Shown here one piece after another: positions 51,650 through 59,494 of a stretch of DNA of 64,000 nt; position 1 is the first letter of the stretch; each line of letters starts with the position of its first letter. The notes beneath the pieces were generated by a model. It made no database searches and was not told where the DNA came from. It saw only the letters and a list, made by a program, of their open reading frames with translations. The translations under genes were made by a program, and so were the position numbers. The stretch is from Natronorubrum tibetense GA33 (lineage in GTDB: Archaea > Halobacteriota > Halobacteria > Halobacteriales > Natrialbaceae). The stretch is from contig NZ_KB913017.1 of assembly GCF_000383975.1 (NCBI RefSeq), positions 689,133-753,132 of the forward strand, written 5' to 3'.

Positions 51650-52114
51650 CTATTCGGCTCCGTCGTCGGCCTTCGTCTCCGGAACGACGACGACCGGAAC
51701 CGAGGCCTCTCGAACCAGTTGGTCGGTCGTACTTCCGAGGAGCACGTCCGCGACTCGGCTCCGTCCCGTTCGGCCGACGATCACCATGTCGATCGCGTGC
51801 TCGTCGGCGTAGGTGAGGATCACAGTGGCGGGACGACCGCGACGGATCGCACTCTGAATCTTGACATCCCGATCTCCGGCGGTCGCAACGAGATCGTCGA
51901 CGAGTCGTTCCCTCGTCTGTTGGAGTTCGCCGATGTCGTCAACACCGAAGTGCATCGGATTCGTCGTCGCATCGACGACGGCGAGCACGTGAACGGCTGC
52001 ACCGGTTTGTTCTGCGAGTTTCAATGCGCGCTCGAGCGCCTCGTCGGCGGCGGCGCTTCCGTCGGTCGCGACGAGGATCGATCGAATCGATCCGGCCTGG
52101 TCGTCTCCGGACAT
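51650..52114 (-). CDS. Universal stress protein (UspA family), ATP-binding type
   Basis: 154 aa. SILVATDGSAAADEALERALKLAEQTGA is the Usp start, and the ATP motif G-x2-G-x9-G-(S/T) is kept in VGRTGRSRVADVLLGSTTDQLV. It ends VPVVVVPETKADDGAE. First of a Usp gene block that runs to 57.9 kb. UspA proteins respond to stress by nucleotide binding; individual roles in haloarchaea are unknown. Confidence 0.93.
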   Translation of the reverse strand: MSGDDQAGSIRSILVATDGSAAADEALERALKLAEQTGAAVHVLAVVDATTNPMHFGVDDIGELQQTRERLVDDLVATAGDRDVKIQSAIRRGRPATVILTYADEHAIDMVIVGRTGRSRVADVLLGSTTDQLVREASVPVVVVPETKADDGAE

Positions 52115-52167
52115 CAGTAGTCGTAACTCAGACGTGTGGCCAATAGTACATAACGGTTCGCGTCCGC

Positions 52168-52587
52168 TTATCGAACGACGACGACGGGAACCGTCGCCCG
52201 ACGAACGACGTTCTCCGCGACGCTCCCGAGCAGGAGTCGCGAGACGCCCGCTCGACCGTGACTCCCTAACACGATCGTATCGTACCCCTCGTCAGCTGCC
52301 CGTTCGACGATGACGTGGTCCGGTTTTCCGGTGTCGAGTTCCGTGCGTAGTTCGTGGCCGCTCTCGGCCGCGGTTTCCGCTGCTTCCTCCAAGACCGTTT
52401 GTCCGCTCTCTTCGTCGACGACGGGAACCCTCTCTTCGGTCTCCGTAAACGCCTCCCGATAGCCGTCCGGAACCGGAACGACGTAGAGGGCGGTAACGTC
52501 GGGATCGGTAAATTTCTCGAAAGCGTACTCGAGTGCCTTCTTGGCCGGCGGTGAGCCGTCGTACGGCACCAGGATTCGTTCGGTCAT
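52168..52587 (-). CDS. Universal stress protein (UspA family), ATP-binding type
   Basis: 139 aa. ERILVPYDGSPPAKKALEYAFEKF begins the fold; LGSHGRAGVSRLLLGSVAENVVRR gives the full G-x2-G-x9-GS motif. It is very like the Usp at 56467-56892 (ALEYAFE, PDGY.AAF, GSHGR.G.SR.LLG.VAE.VVRR), so the two are recent paralogues. A TATA-like GTATTATACC lies upstream on the minus strand (about 52609-52618). Confidence 0.93.
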   Translation of the reverse strand: MTERILVPYDGSPPAKKALEYAFEKFTDPDVTALYVVPVPDGYREAFTETEERVPVVDEESGQTVLEEAAETAAESGHELRTELDTGKPDHVIVERAADEGYDTIVLGSHGRAGVSRLLLGSVAENVVRRATVPVVVVR

Positions 52588-52940
52588 AGCCGTTTCTACG
52601 GCCGCATCGGGTATAATACTCCCATCTCAACGAATCGCGTACCGTCACCAGAATCGACGTGAACTCGAACTATCGGATTGGACATCAGTGCCGACAGAGA
52701 CACGGATAGAAACCGATGTCAAACGAAGCAACAAAACCCGTATGCGTCGCGGACTTGCTTCTCGTTTTCGAGCATCACAACCGATCGTCGAATCGGATCG
52801 ATAGTGGTTTGTCATTTCTATCACGGTGCGAGAACGTCCGATCGACTTTCTCGTCGAGAGTGTCTCGGCAATCCCGCGAACCGACTCGTCTCACGCCGAG
52901 TCCCCCTCGAAGTTATTTCGCAGGGAGTGGATCAGCACGT
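52588..52940. other. 353-nt divergent promoter region between two Usp genes
   Basis: No gene supported. It holds the minus-strand promoter near 52609-52618 and a plus-strand TATA-like GTTATTT near 52911-52917, about 27 nt before the ATG at 52941. Confidence 0.5.
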
Positions 52941-53438
52941 ATGACGTTCGTCGTTCCATTCGACGGGTCAGCACTCGCAGAAGCTGCCCTCGTCAGAGCA
53001 TCGGAGTACGGAGCCGCGCTGAACGAAGACATCACGGTCGTGACCGTCGTCCCCGAGCGAAAACGATACGCACGGGAGAAAGGATGGATCGACGCCGACG
53101 AATCGTTCGACGTCGATGCAACCGTTGAACGACTTCGGGAGCGAGTCGCGGAACTCGTGCCGGACGCGTCGTTCGAATACGAGCGAATTCGCGAGTTTCC
53201 ACCCGAACGACGGATCGCAGACCACATCGAACGACTGGCACTGGCACAGGATCCGAGCGTCGTCTTCCTCGGAAGCGATAACGTCGGCCGCGTCGTCACC
53301 CCGCTGACGAGCGTCGGCGTCCACATCGCCGCAGAGGAATCCTACGACGTGTTCGTCGTTCGCCACCGGACGCCCCCGAAACTCGAGGCCGTCGATCCGC
53401 ACGACGAGTTCTATCGGGAGACCGGATCGGACGAGTGA
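52941..53438 (+). CDS. Universal stress protein homologue with degenerate nucleotide site
   Basis: 165 aa. TFVVPFDGSALAEAALVRASEYGAAL starts the fold. Where ATP-binding Usps have G-x2-G-x9-G-(S/T), it reads FLGSDNVGRVVTPLTSVGVHIAAEE, so the phosphate loop is changed and ATP binding is doubtful. Residues 60-100 hold an Arg/Glu-rich helix (ATVERLRERVAELVP). It ends with an acidic tail. Transcribed away from the Usp at 52168. Confidence 0.85.
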   Translation: MTFVVPFDGSALAEAALVRASEYGAALNEDITVVTVVPERKRYAREKGWIDADESFDVDATVERLRERVAELVPDASFEYERIREFPPERRIADHIERLALAQDPSVVFLGSDNVGRVVTPLTSVGVHIAAEESYDVFVVRHRTPPKLEAVDPHDEFYRETGSDE

Positions 53439-53512
53439 CCGGTGCCGTCTCGTCCCGCCGAAATCCGCTACTCGATCGGTCCCGCCGACGCGTCCAGGTT
53501 CGACGGCCCCAA

Positions 53513-53522
53513 TGATTTAACA
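53513..53522 (+). promoter_or_regulatory. TATA-like box of the 53547 Usp gene
   Basis: GATTTAACAC is centred about 30 nt upstream of the ATG at 53547. Confidence 0.45.
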
Positions 53523-53546
53523 CGGTAATCCGAAAAAGGACACCCG

Positions 53547-53999
53547 ATGTATGACCGAATCCTCCTCCCGACCGACATGAGTCCCGGCGTCGATCAGGCC
53601 ATCGACCACGCCATCGACGCTGCGACTCGATACGATGCCGAACTACACGTGCTGTACGTCGTCGACACCGACGCGTACAGCTCCTACCCCGGCGACGAGT
53701 ACGTCCACGAGTTCGAAGGACTCGAGCACGCACTCGAACAGGCCGGTCGCGACGCGGTCGACGAGATCGCCGATCGAACCGGCGAGGCAGCCGTTCCAAC
53801 CGAGACCGAGATCCGCCACGGCGTCCCCCACGAAGAGATTCTCGCGTACGCCGACGAGGCGGACATCGGACTCACGGTTCTGGGATCGAAACAGCGATCC
53901 GGCGAGTACCGTCGATTGCTCGGAAACGTTGCCGAGCGGGTCGCTCACATGAGCGAGCGTCCGGTGACGATCGTCAAAACACCCATTGCCAAGGAGTGA
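53547..53999 (+). CDS. Universal stress protein homologue, altered ATP motif
   Basis: 150 aa. YDRILLPTDMSPGVDQAIDHAIDAAT and a C-terminal VLGSKQRSGEYRRLLGNVAERVAHMSERPVTIVKTP. The G-x2-G of the ATP loop is broken (GSKQ) though the second part LLGN is near normal, so it may be a non-ATP-binding Usp. Good leaderless promoter. Confidence 0.9.
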   Translation: MYDRILLPTDMSPGVDQAIDHAIDAATRYDAELHVLYVVDTDAYSSYPGDEYVHEFEGLEHALEQAGRDAVDEIADRTGEAAVPTETEIRHGVPHEEILAYADEADIGLTVLGSKQRSGEYRRLLGNVAERVAHMSERPVTIVKTPIAKE

Positions 54000-54068
54000 T
54001 CTCCCAGCGGAGGCGAACGGATCCACGGACCGTGGTGTCGACGATCACACCAGCCGCGTTCGGCGGCC

Positions 54069-54551
54069 TCAGCGCGAGTCGTCCCCAGCTTTGAAACCGG
54101 GCGGCAGCCCCTGGTGTTTGACGCCCGTTTGCTCGCGGATCCGGAACTCGTAGAGTTCGACGTCCGCCGACAGCGACGCCGTTTCGATGAGATCCGGCCG
54201 CCACACCTCGCTCATCGTGTCCTCGAGTTCGTCCCACTCCGCCTCGGGAACGGTCGTGAGCGCGCCCGTCAGGAGGACGCTTTGCCAGTTGTACATCGTA
54301 TCGACCTTGTAGACGAGGAAGCTCGCGGTATCCGTCTCCTCGCTCATCGTCCCTTTTCGGCTACTGGACCCGAGCAGGTACGTGAAATAGAGGCGTTCCT
54401 CGCCATCGTATCCGAACGAGAGCGGCAGCAGGTACGGTTCGTCGGCGTCCGGAAGGCCGAGGACGCCGACCTTCTGGCTCGACAGAAACTGCTGAATTTC
54501 TCGATCGTTCATCGCTTCCAGCCCGTACTCCCGTAGTTCGTCAATCGACAT
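54069..54551 (-). CDS. Pyridoxamine 5'-phosphate oxidase-like FMN-binding split-barrel protein
   Basis: 160 aa. MNDREIQQFLSSQKVGVLGLPDADEPYLLPLSFGYDGEERLYFTYLLGSSSRKGTM is the typical PPOX/split-barrel start (CxGxLA-type position here VGVLGLP), followed by NWQSVLLTGALTTVPEAEWDEL. Members bind FMN, F420 or haem. The cofactor is not evident from the sequence. It is convergent with the Usp gene on its right-hand neighbour's opposite strand and lies in the stress block. Confidence 0.87.
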   Translation of the reverse strand: MSIDELREYGLEAMNDREIQQFLSSQKVGVLGLPDADEPYLLPLSFGYDGEERLYFTYLLGSSSRKGTMSEETDTASFLVYKVDTMYNWQSVLLTGALTTVPEAEWDELEDTMSEVWRPDLIETASLSADVELYEFRIREQTGVKHQGLPPGFKAGDDSR

Positions 54552-54692
54552 CCGTGAGTAGTGTCGGCTTCGGCGGCAAAAAAGCCATCTACACTCAAAG
54601 TCGGAAGAAAGTAACGAAATCGGTCATTCGTCGAACCGCCGCGGCCCGTGATCGATTGGGGCCAATCGAGTGAAACGCCAACTTCGACTCGG

Positions 54693-54785
54693 TTACCGGA
54701 CGACCGTCAGCGCCATCATCGCGTGACGTCCGACCCGTTCCGGGACACTTCCCAGCATCGCGCGTAATCGGACCACGATAGGCAT
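54693..54785 (-). pseudogene. C-terminal remnant of a universal stress protein
   Basis: A 30-codon frame reads MPIVVRLRAMLGSVPERVGRHAMMALTVVR. The part RLRAMLGSVPERVGRH...LTVVR is the last helix and strand of a UspA fold (compare SRLLLGSVAENVVRRATVPVVVVR). The N-terminal 100 residues are missing. It begins 6 nt after the end of the ABC1 kinase gene. Confidence 0.65.
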
Positions 54786-54790
54786 TCGTC

Positions 54791-56359
54791 TCAGGTCGCC
54801 CGTCGTCGACGAACGTACTGTCCGAGAAATGCGAGCGCGAAAAGTACGCTCACTCCCTCGAGGGGGAGTTCGTGAAACGTCAGGATCGCTGCAGTGACGA
54901 ACAGAGAGCCAGCGACGATGGCGTAGCCGACGGCTGGGTCCCCACCACTGGTCGACTCGACCGGATCGGTTCTGACGACGAGTTCGCCGCGCTCGAGTTG
55001 GCCGAAGACGGTGTCGAATCTCGCGGGCGCTCGTGCGAGGACGGGTACCGACTCGCGGAGGTCGGACCGTACGTCCGCGAACAGCGCCTCGAGTTCGCTC
55101 TCGATAAAGCCGTAGTCGACGAGAAACGAACGCGTAACGGTAATGAAGTCGAACTGCGGATCGAGACTCCGACAGACCCCTTCGCCGACCGTTCCAACTC
55201 GGATGAGCAACATCACGTTCGGCGGGATTCGAAACGGGAAGTCGTCAAGCATCGAAAGCAACTCCGTGATGATCGCGTGCCAGGTGATGTCGTCACGGCC
55301 TTCGAGGTTCTCGATCACCAGTTCGAGCACCCGTCGGACCGCGACCCGATCGACCGTCGGCTCGAGGACCTCGAGCGCGATGAGGGTGTTCAACAGCCCG
55401 TCGACGTCACGACGGACGAGCGTCCGGTAGAGATTCGTGATATCGTCCTGTTCTTGCGCCGTCAGTCGTTGACTCATGCCGTAGTCGTAGATGACCAGCC
55501 GCCCTTCGTCGGTCACGGCGAGGTTTCCCGGGTGCGGATCGGCGTGGAACACGCCGTCGACGAGCCCCATCTTCAGGTACGTCCGGGCGATGAGCGTCGC
55601 CATGTCGGTTGGCGTGACGCCAACATCCGCGAGGGCCCGATCGTCGGTGATCTTCGTCCCCTCGACGTACTCCATCGCGATCAGACGATCCGAACACAGT
55701 TCGAGGTGCGTACTGGGGACGATGACTCGATCGTCGTCGGTGAAGTTCTCCTCGATCTCCGCCATGATCGACGCCTCGCGTTCGAAGTCCAGTTCCTCGA
55801 GGATGATCTCCTCGAAGTCGTCGGCGACGTTCTCGATCGAGTAGCGCTGGCCCTCGTCGGCGAACGTGGCGAGCAGCGGGACGAGTCCCCTAATTACTCG
55901 GAGGTCGCGCTCGATTATCGAGTCGAGACCCGGCCGCTGAACCTTCAGTGCGATGCGCTCCCCCTCGTACTCGACGGTATAGACGAACGCGAGCGAGCCG
56001 CCGGCGACCGGCTCGAGTGTCTCGAGGTCGAGTTCGTCGCCGAGTTCTGCCTCGACGACGGTCATCGGATCGCCGCCCGCATCCTCCGGAACCTCGTCTT
56101 GTAGCGCCGTGAACTCCCTGACGTACGTCGGCGGGACGAGATCCGGACGCGTCGACAAGACCTGCCCGACCTTGATGAACGCCGGGCCGAGTTCGAGCAT
56201 CGTTTCGGTGAGTTGCTCGGCACGCTCCCGGTGAACCGTCGTCGAAACCTGTCGCGGCGGACCAAACAAGAGAAAGCGCCGGCGATCCCTGAGAAACGCG
56301 AGCGCGAGGGGAAAGAAGCTGACGAGCACCTGCAGATAGCGAAGATAATAGCCCTTCAT
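54791..56359 (-). CDS. ABC1/UbiB-family atypical kinase with C-terminal membrane helices
   Basis: 522 aa. The KxGQ motif is FIKVGQVLSTRPDLVPP, the Lys of the kinase core RIALKVQRPGL, the catalytic loop VFHADPHPGN, and the metal motif YDYGMS. The A-rich loop that family members usually have (AAAS) reads EPVAGGSLAFVYTV here. Two C-terminal helices (about 480-515) anchor it in the membrane. In bacteria and mitochondria relatives support quinone synthesis; haloarchaea use menaquinone, so that role is not assured. A Usp gene lies upstream on the same strand, 107 nt away. Confidence 0.92.
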   Translation of the reverse strand: MKGYYLRYLQVLVSFFPLALAFLRDRRRFLLFGPPRQVSTTVHRERAEQLTETMLELGPAFIKVGQVLSTRPDLVPPTYVREFTALQDEVPEDAGGDPMTVVEAELGDELDLETLEPVAGGSLAFVYTVEYEGERIALKVQRPGLDSIIERDLRVIRGLVPLLATFADEGQRYSIENVADDFEEIILEELDFEREASIMAEIEENFTDDDRVIVPSTHLELCSDRLIAMEYVEGTKITDDRALADVGVTPTDMATLIARTYLKMGLVDGVFHADPHPGNLAVTDEGRLVIYDYGMSQRLTAQEQDDITNLYRTLVRRDVDGLLNTLIALEVLEPTVDRVAVRRVLELVIENLEGRDDITWHAIITELLSMLDDFPFRIPPNVMLLIRVGTVGEGVCRSLDPQFDFITVTRSFLVDYGFIESELEALFADVRSDLRESVPVLARAPARFDTVFGQLERGELVVRTDPVESTSGGDPAVGYAIVAGSLFVTAAILTFHELPLEGVSVLFALAFLGQYVRRRRAT

Positions 56360-56466
56360 CGATCACTGGTGAGACAACGATTGCTCGGATAGCCGTCCAT
56401 AGGGCGTCTTCGAACACTGAACACAAATAGCTCATGAACCGGTGAGCGGTGTCGAGCGTTCGAAAA

Positions 56467-56892
56467 CTACCGCACGACGACGACGGGGAGTGGCGACCGG
56501 CGAACGACGTCCTCCGCGACGTCGCCGAGTAGCACTCGCGAGAGTCCCGTTCGGCCGTGACTCCCGACGACGATCGTGTCGTACCCTCCGTCGAGGGCGT
56601 GCTCGATTAGGCGGTGATCGGCTTTTCCCGTCTCGATCGCCGTCTCGAGGTCGCGACCGTGTTCGGAAGCGAGTTCGGTCGCTCCCTCGAGAATATCCAT
56701 CGCGTGTTCGCGGGCTTTCTCGGTAACGGGTGGCTGTAGCTCCGGTCCCTCGAAAGCGGCAACGTACCCATCCGGTATTTGAATGATGTGTACCGCCGTG
56801 ATCTCGGATTCGGGAAACGTCTCGAAGGCGTACTCGAGGGCGTCGTTCGATGGGTCAGAACCGTCGTATCCGACGAGAATGCGGTCGGCCAT
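56467..56892 (-). CDS. Universal stress protein (UspA family), ATP-binding type
   Basis: 141 aa. DRILVGYDGSDPSNDALEYAFETFPESE opens the fold; VGSHGRTGLSRVLLGDVAEDVVRRSPLPVVVVR holds the ATP loop with GD in place of GS at its last position. Close paralogue of the Usp at 52168-52587. Confidence 0.92.
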   Translation of the reverse strand: MADRILVGYDGSDPSNDALEYAFETFPESEITAVHIIQIPDGYVAAFEGPELQPPVTEKAREHAMDILEGATELASEHGRDLETAIETGKADHRLIEHALDGGYDTIVVGSHGRTGLSRVLLGDVAEDVVRRSPLPVVVVR

Positions 56893-57005
56893 ATCGAATC
56901 TATTCGGTCGCTCGTCATAATCCTGTCTGCGATTCGTCCCCCTCGGTTACGTGCTGGTCGTGGCCCTCCGAAACCCGTGAATCACGTCGCCGGTGCGTGA
57001 CCGAA

Positions 57006-57881
57006 CTACGGAAGCAGTCGCCGCAGACGCGAGGGAACTGGATCGTACCGCTTCGCCAGGATGACCGTGCCGGCAGCGTGTCGGCCGACCGATTCGGAGA
57101 TGGTTCCCAGCAGGGCGCGCTGGACGAGACCGCCCCTCGAGACGCCGAGAACGGTCACGTCGTGCCGGGTCGTCCAGTCGGTGATCGTCCCCGCGACGGT
57201 ATCGCTCTCGACGAGTGCGCGCTCGACCGACTGCCCGTCGTCGAATTCGGCCGCCGCGTCGGCGAGCAGCGCCTGCGCTTGCTCGCGTGAGTGTTCAGGA
57301 TCGTCCGACTCGCGGAGGTGTAACAGGGTGACCGACGCGTCGTTTCGCCGGGCGATCGAGGCGGCGGTCTCCGTGGCGAAGCCGCTGTGCGGACCGTCGG
57401 CGACCGGCACGAGAATCGAATCGACATCGTCCGGTCTCGGCGTCTTGATCCGCTGGACGAGGACATCACAGTCAGCGTCGCGCAGCACTCTGTCCACGTG
57501 AGATCCCAAGATGACGTCCTTCCGGGGCGGTCGTCCGCGCCACCCTATCAGAATCGCGTCGACGTCGTACTTGTCGACGGCCCCGACGATCCCCGTCGAG
57601 ACGCCCCGAGCCAGACGAATCAGTTTGTCGGCCGGGATTCCACGGGACTCGACTCTCTCCGTCGCCTCCGCGAGCGCGTCCTCGACGTCGTCCTCCAGCA
57701 GGTATCGACGGCCGTCCTGCAGGGACAGCTGTGGCGGCACTTCGAGAACGTACACGAGAAGGATGCGGTACGACCGATCCGCTGCGATATCGATCGCCGT
57801 CTCCAGCTGGCGGTCGGCGGTTTCAGCGTTCGCGATCGGGACTAGCAACGTGTCGTCGATATCCGATGTCTCGTCGGGCAT
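57006..57881 (-). CDS. Tandem universal stress protein (two Usp domains)
   Basis: 291 aa. Domain 1 (about 8-145) begins DDTLLVPIANAETADRQLETAIDIAAD and keeps a loop IGWRGRPPRKDVILGSHVDRVL close to the ATP consensus. Domain 2 (about 150-285) begins DSILVPVADGPHSGFATETAASIARR; its loop LGVSRGGLVQRALLGTISESVG has a changed first half. The C-terminus ends basic, RLRRLLP. Two-domain Usps often have one ATP-binding and one degenerate half, as here. Confidence 0.92.
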   Translation of the reverse strand: MPDETSDIDDTLLVPIANAETADRQLETAIDIAADRSYRILLVYVLEVPPQLSLQDGRRYLLEDDVEDALAEATERVESRGIPADKLIRLARGVSTGIVGAVDKYDVDAILIGWRGRPPRKDVILGSHVDRVLRDADCDVLVQRIKTPRPDDVDSILVPVADGPHSGFATETAASIARRNDASVTLLHLRESDDPEHSREQAQALLADAAAEFDDGQSVERALVESDTVAGTITDWTTRHDVTVLGVSRGGLVQRALLGTISESVGRHAAGTVILAKRYDPVPSRLRRLLP

Positions 57882-58027
57882 ACTCTTCAGCGTAGCTATC
57901 GTCCCCCATCGTTATAATATTCGGTTACGTACAGTACTGGGATACCGCGGTCGGTGCGCGCTCGAGCGCGATCGAAATTCGAGGCTCCCGAAACCCTGAC
58001 TCCGGTTAGCGGATGCCCGAGCCTGTT

Positions 58028-58115
58028 ACTATAGTAACAACTTGAACTGTTTACACACTGATCGCATAGCTGTCGTGCGATTGGGTATGCACTGACTTCC
58101 AGTGGCTACTATAGT
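58028..58115 (-). mobile_element. MITE copy 2 (about 88 bp), inverted relative to copy 1
   Basis: Both ends carry ACTATAGT. Read on the minus strand it runs ACTATAGTAGCCACTGGAAG... then ...AATCGCACGACAGCTATGCGAT... and ends GTTGTTACTATAGT, base for base the layout of the copy at 24597-24682 with scattered changes and a less perfect central stem. It lies between a Usp gene and the CBS gene, 17 nt past the latter's stop. Confidence 0.75.
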
Positions 58116-58131
58116 TCTTCGTGGCCGTCGA

Positions 58132-59343
58132 TCATTCGCTCAGCCACCAGCCGTAGACGTTCGCCGCCTCCTCGGGATCGGCCCGCTTCTTGCTCCGGCC
58201 GTGGGTTTTCCCCTCGAGTATCTGGCGTTCGATCGCGTTCAACGCGAGCGAGAACGCGTGTTTGTCGCCGTAGCCTTCGTCCGAGGCGACGAACAGTCCC
58301 TTGTCCGTATAGAGTCGTACTCTGGCCAACACGAGCGGAATGCCGCGAAGTCGCTCCTTGTGCTCCTTGAAGTGCACCTTCGCCTCGAGCACGCGCATCT
58401 GTCGATACTTGCGGGTCACGGATTCGATCCGCTCGGCGAGTCCCTCCCGAGTCGTGTCCGTCATGAGCTCGCTTCCGAACACCTGGACCGGGAGCTGTCG
58501 GTCTTCGGACCAGGTCAACGACTCGAGCAGATCCGTCTTCGTGACGATGCCCACGAGCGAGCCGCGGTCGTCGGTGACGATCGACGAGGAGGCACCGAAC
58601 TCGAGCATCGTCTCGAGCACGTCGTCGAGCGTTTCGTCGAGTCTCGTCGTCCCGAGCGTGTCGACCATCACGTTCCCCACCGGCAACTCGAGGAGGTCGG
58701 CGCTTTCGCCCTCGCGGGCACCGAAGCCGCCGTGGTTGCCGCCGGTGCTCGCGTCCATGTGTCCGTCGGGGTCGCCACCCTGTGAGCGTTGCAATTCTCT
58801 CGTGACGAACTCGAGGACGTCGTAGAGACTGACGATTCCGACGACCTCGTCGGTAGTCCCTTCGGCGACGACGGGCAGGTGCTCGATGCGTTCGGTTCTA
58901 AACGTCGCGAGTGCCTTGCCTAGCGAGGTCGTCGACTCGACCGTCACGATTTCCGTCGTCGCGACGTCCGCCGTCTCGAGTACGGAGAGGAACGGCTGGA
59001 TCGTTCGGAGGAGGTCGTCGGTCCGAACGACGCCGACGAGCGCTTCATCCTCGAGAATCGGCAACAGTCTGGTGTCGCCCGCGATCATGAGCCGCGCGGC
59101 CTCACGAACGTCGTCGTCGAGGGTAACCGAGGGGACGGCTCGGACGAGCGAACGAGCCTTCCGCGACGTCTTTTCGTGTGAGGAGAGGACGTCTCGCCGT
59201 GTGACTACGCCCTCGAACTCACCGTCGCGGGTGATGAGCAGCGCCTTCCGGTCTGCATTTTCGAACGAGCCGCGAAGTTTCGAGACCGGCGTCGTTTCGT
59301 CGTACGTGTCGAACTCCCGATCGACGATATCTTTGATATCCAT
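58132..59343 (-). CDS. Four-CBS-domain protein with C-terminal ribosome-hibernation-factor-like (HPF/S30AE) domain
   Basis: 403 aa. Four CBS motifs: DIVDREFDTYDETTPVSKLR, SLVRAVPSVTLDDDVREAA, DVATTEIVTVESTTSLGKAL, and VGNVMVDTLGTTRLDETLD, each followed by a LLPIxx/GVVxxxD-type strand. Residues about 315-385 (VTRKYRQMRVLEAKVHFKEHKERLRGIPLVLARVRLYTDKGLFVASDEGYGDKHAFSLALNAIERQI) have the strand-strand-helix order of HPF/RaiA (IEL, G..A....DLY-x-AI-x-x-A-x-x-KLxRQL). ATG 59343 is used; an earlier one (59397) would add 18 residues. CBS-HPF proteins in archaea have been linked to ribosome dimerisation/hibernation. Confidence 0.8.
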   Translation of the reverse strand: MDIKDIVDREFDTYDETTPVSKLRGSFENADRKALLITRDGEFEGVVTRRDVLSSHEKTSRKARSLVRAVPSVTLDDDVREAARLMIAGDTRLLPILEDEALVGVVRTDDLLRTIQPFLSVLETADVATTEIVTVESTTSLGKALATFRTERIEHLPVVAEGTTDEVVGIVSLYDVLEFVTRELQRSQGGDPDGHMDASTGGNHGGFGAREGESADLLELPVGNVMVDTLGTTRLDETLDDVLETMLEFGASSSIVTDDRGSLVGIVTKTDLLESLTWSEDRQLPVQVFGSELMTDTTREGLAERIESVTRKYRQMRVLEAKVHFKEHKERLRGIPLVLARVRLYTDKGLFVASDEGYGDKHAFSLALNAIERQILEGKTHGRSKKRADPEEAANVYGWWLSE

Positions 59344-59494
59344 GATCGAGAGACGGGGCGAAGGGTGATACCTGTTGTCGACAGTTCCCACGTCCATGTT
59401 GTATACGCAACACTCAACAGTCGACGGTCACCGGCCCACACGCGACGACCGCTGACCGATACGCTCAAATGGTCGCTCTCGCAACGAACGGCTC

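Noticed and set aside
24597-58115. Composite transposon bounded by the two MITEs
   Set aside because: The enclosed 33 kb are mostly conserved core genes (purA, fen, mvaD), and no transposase gene is present.
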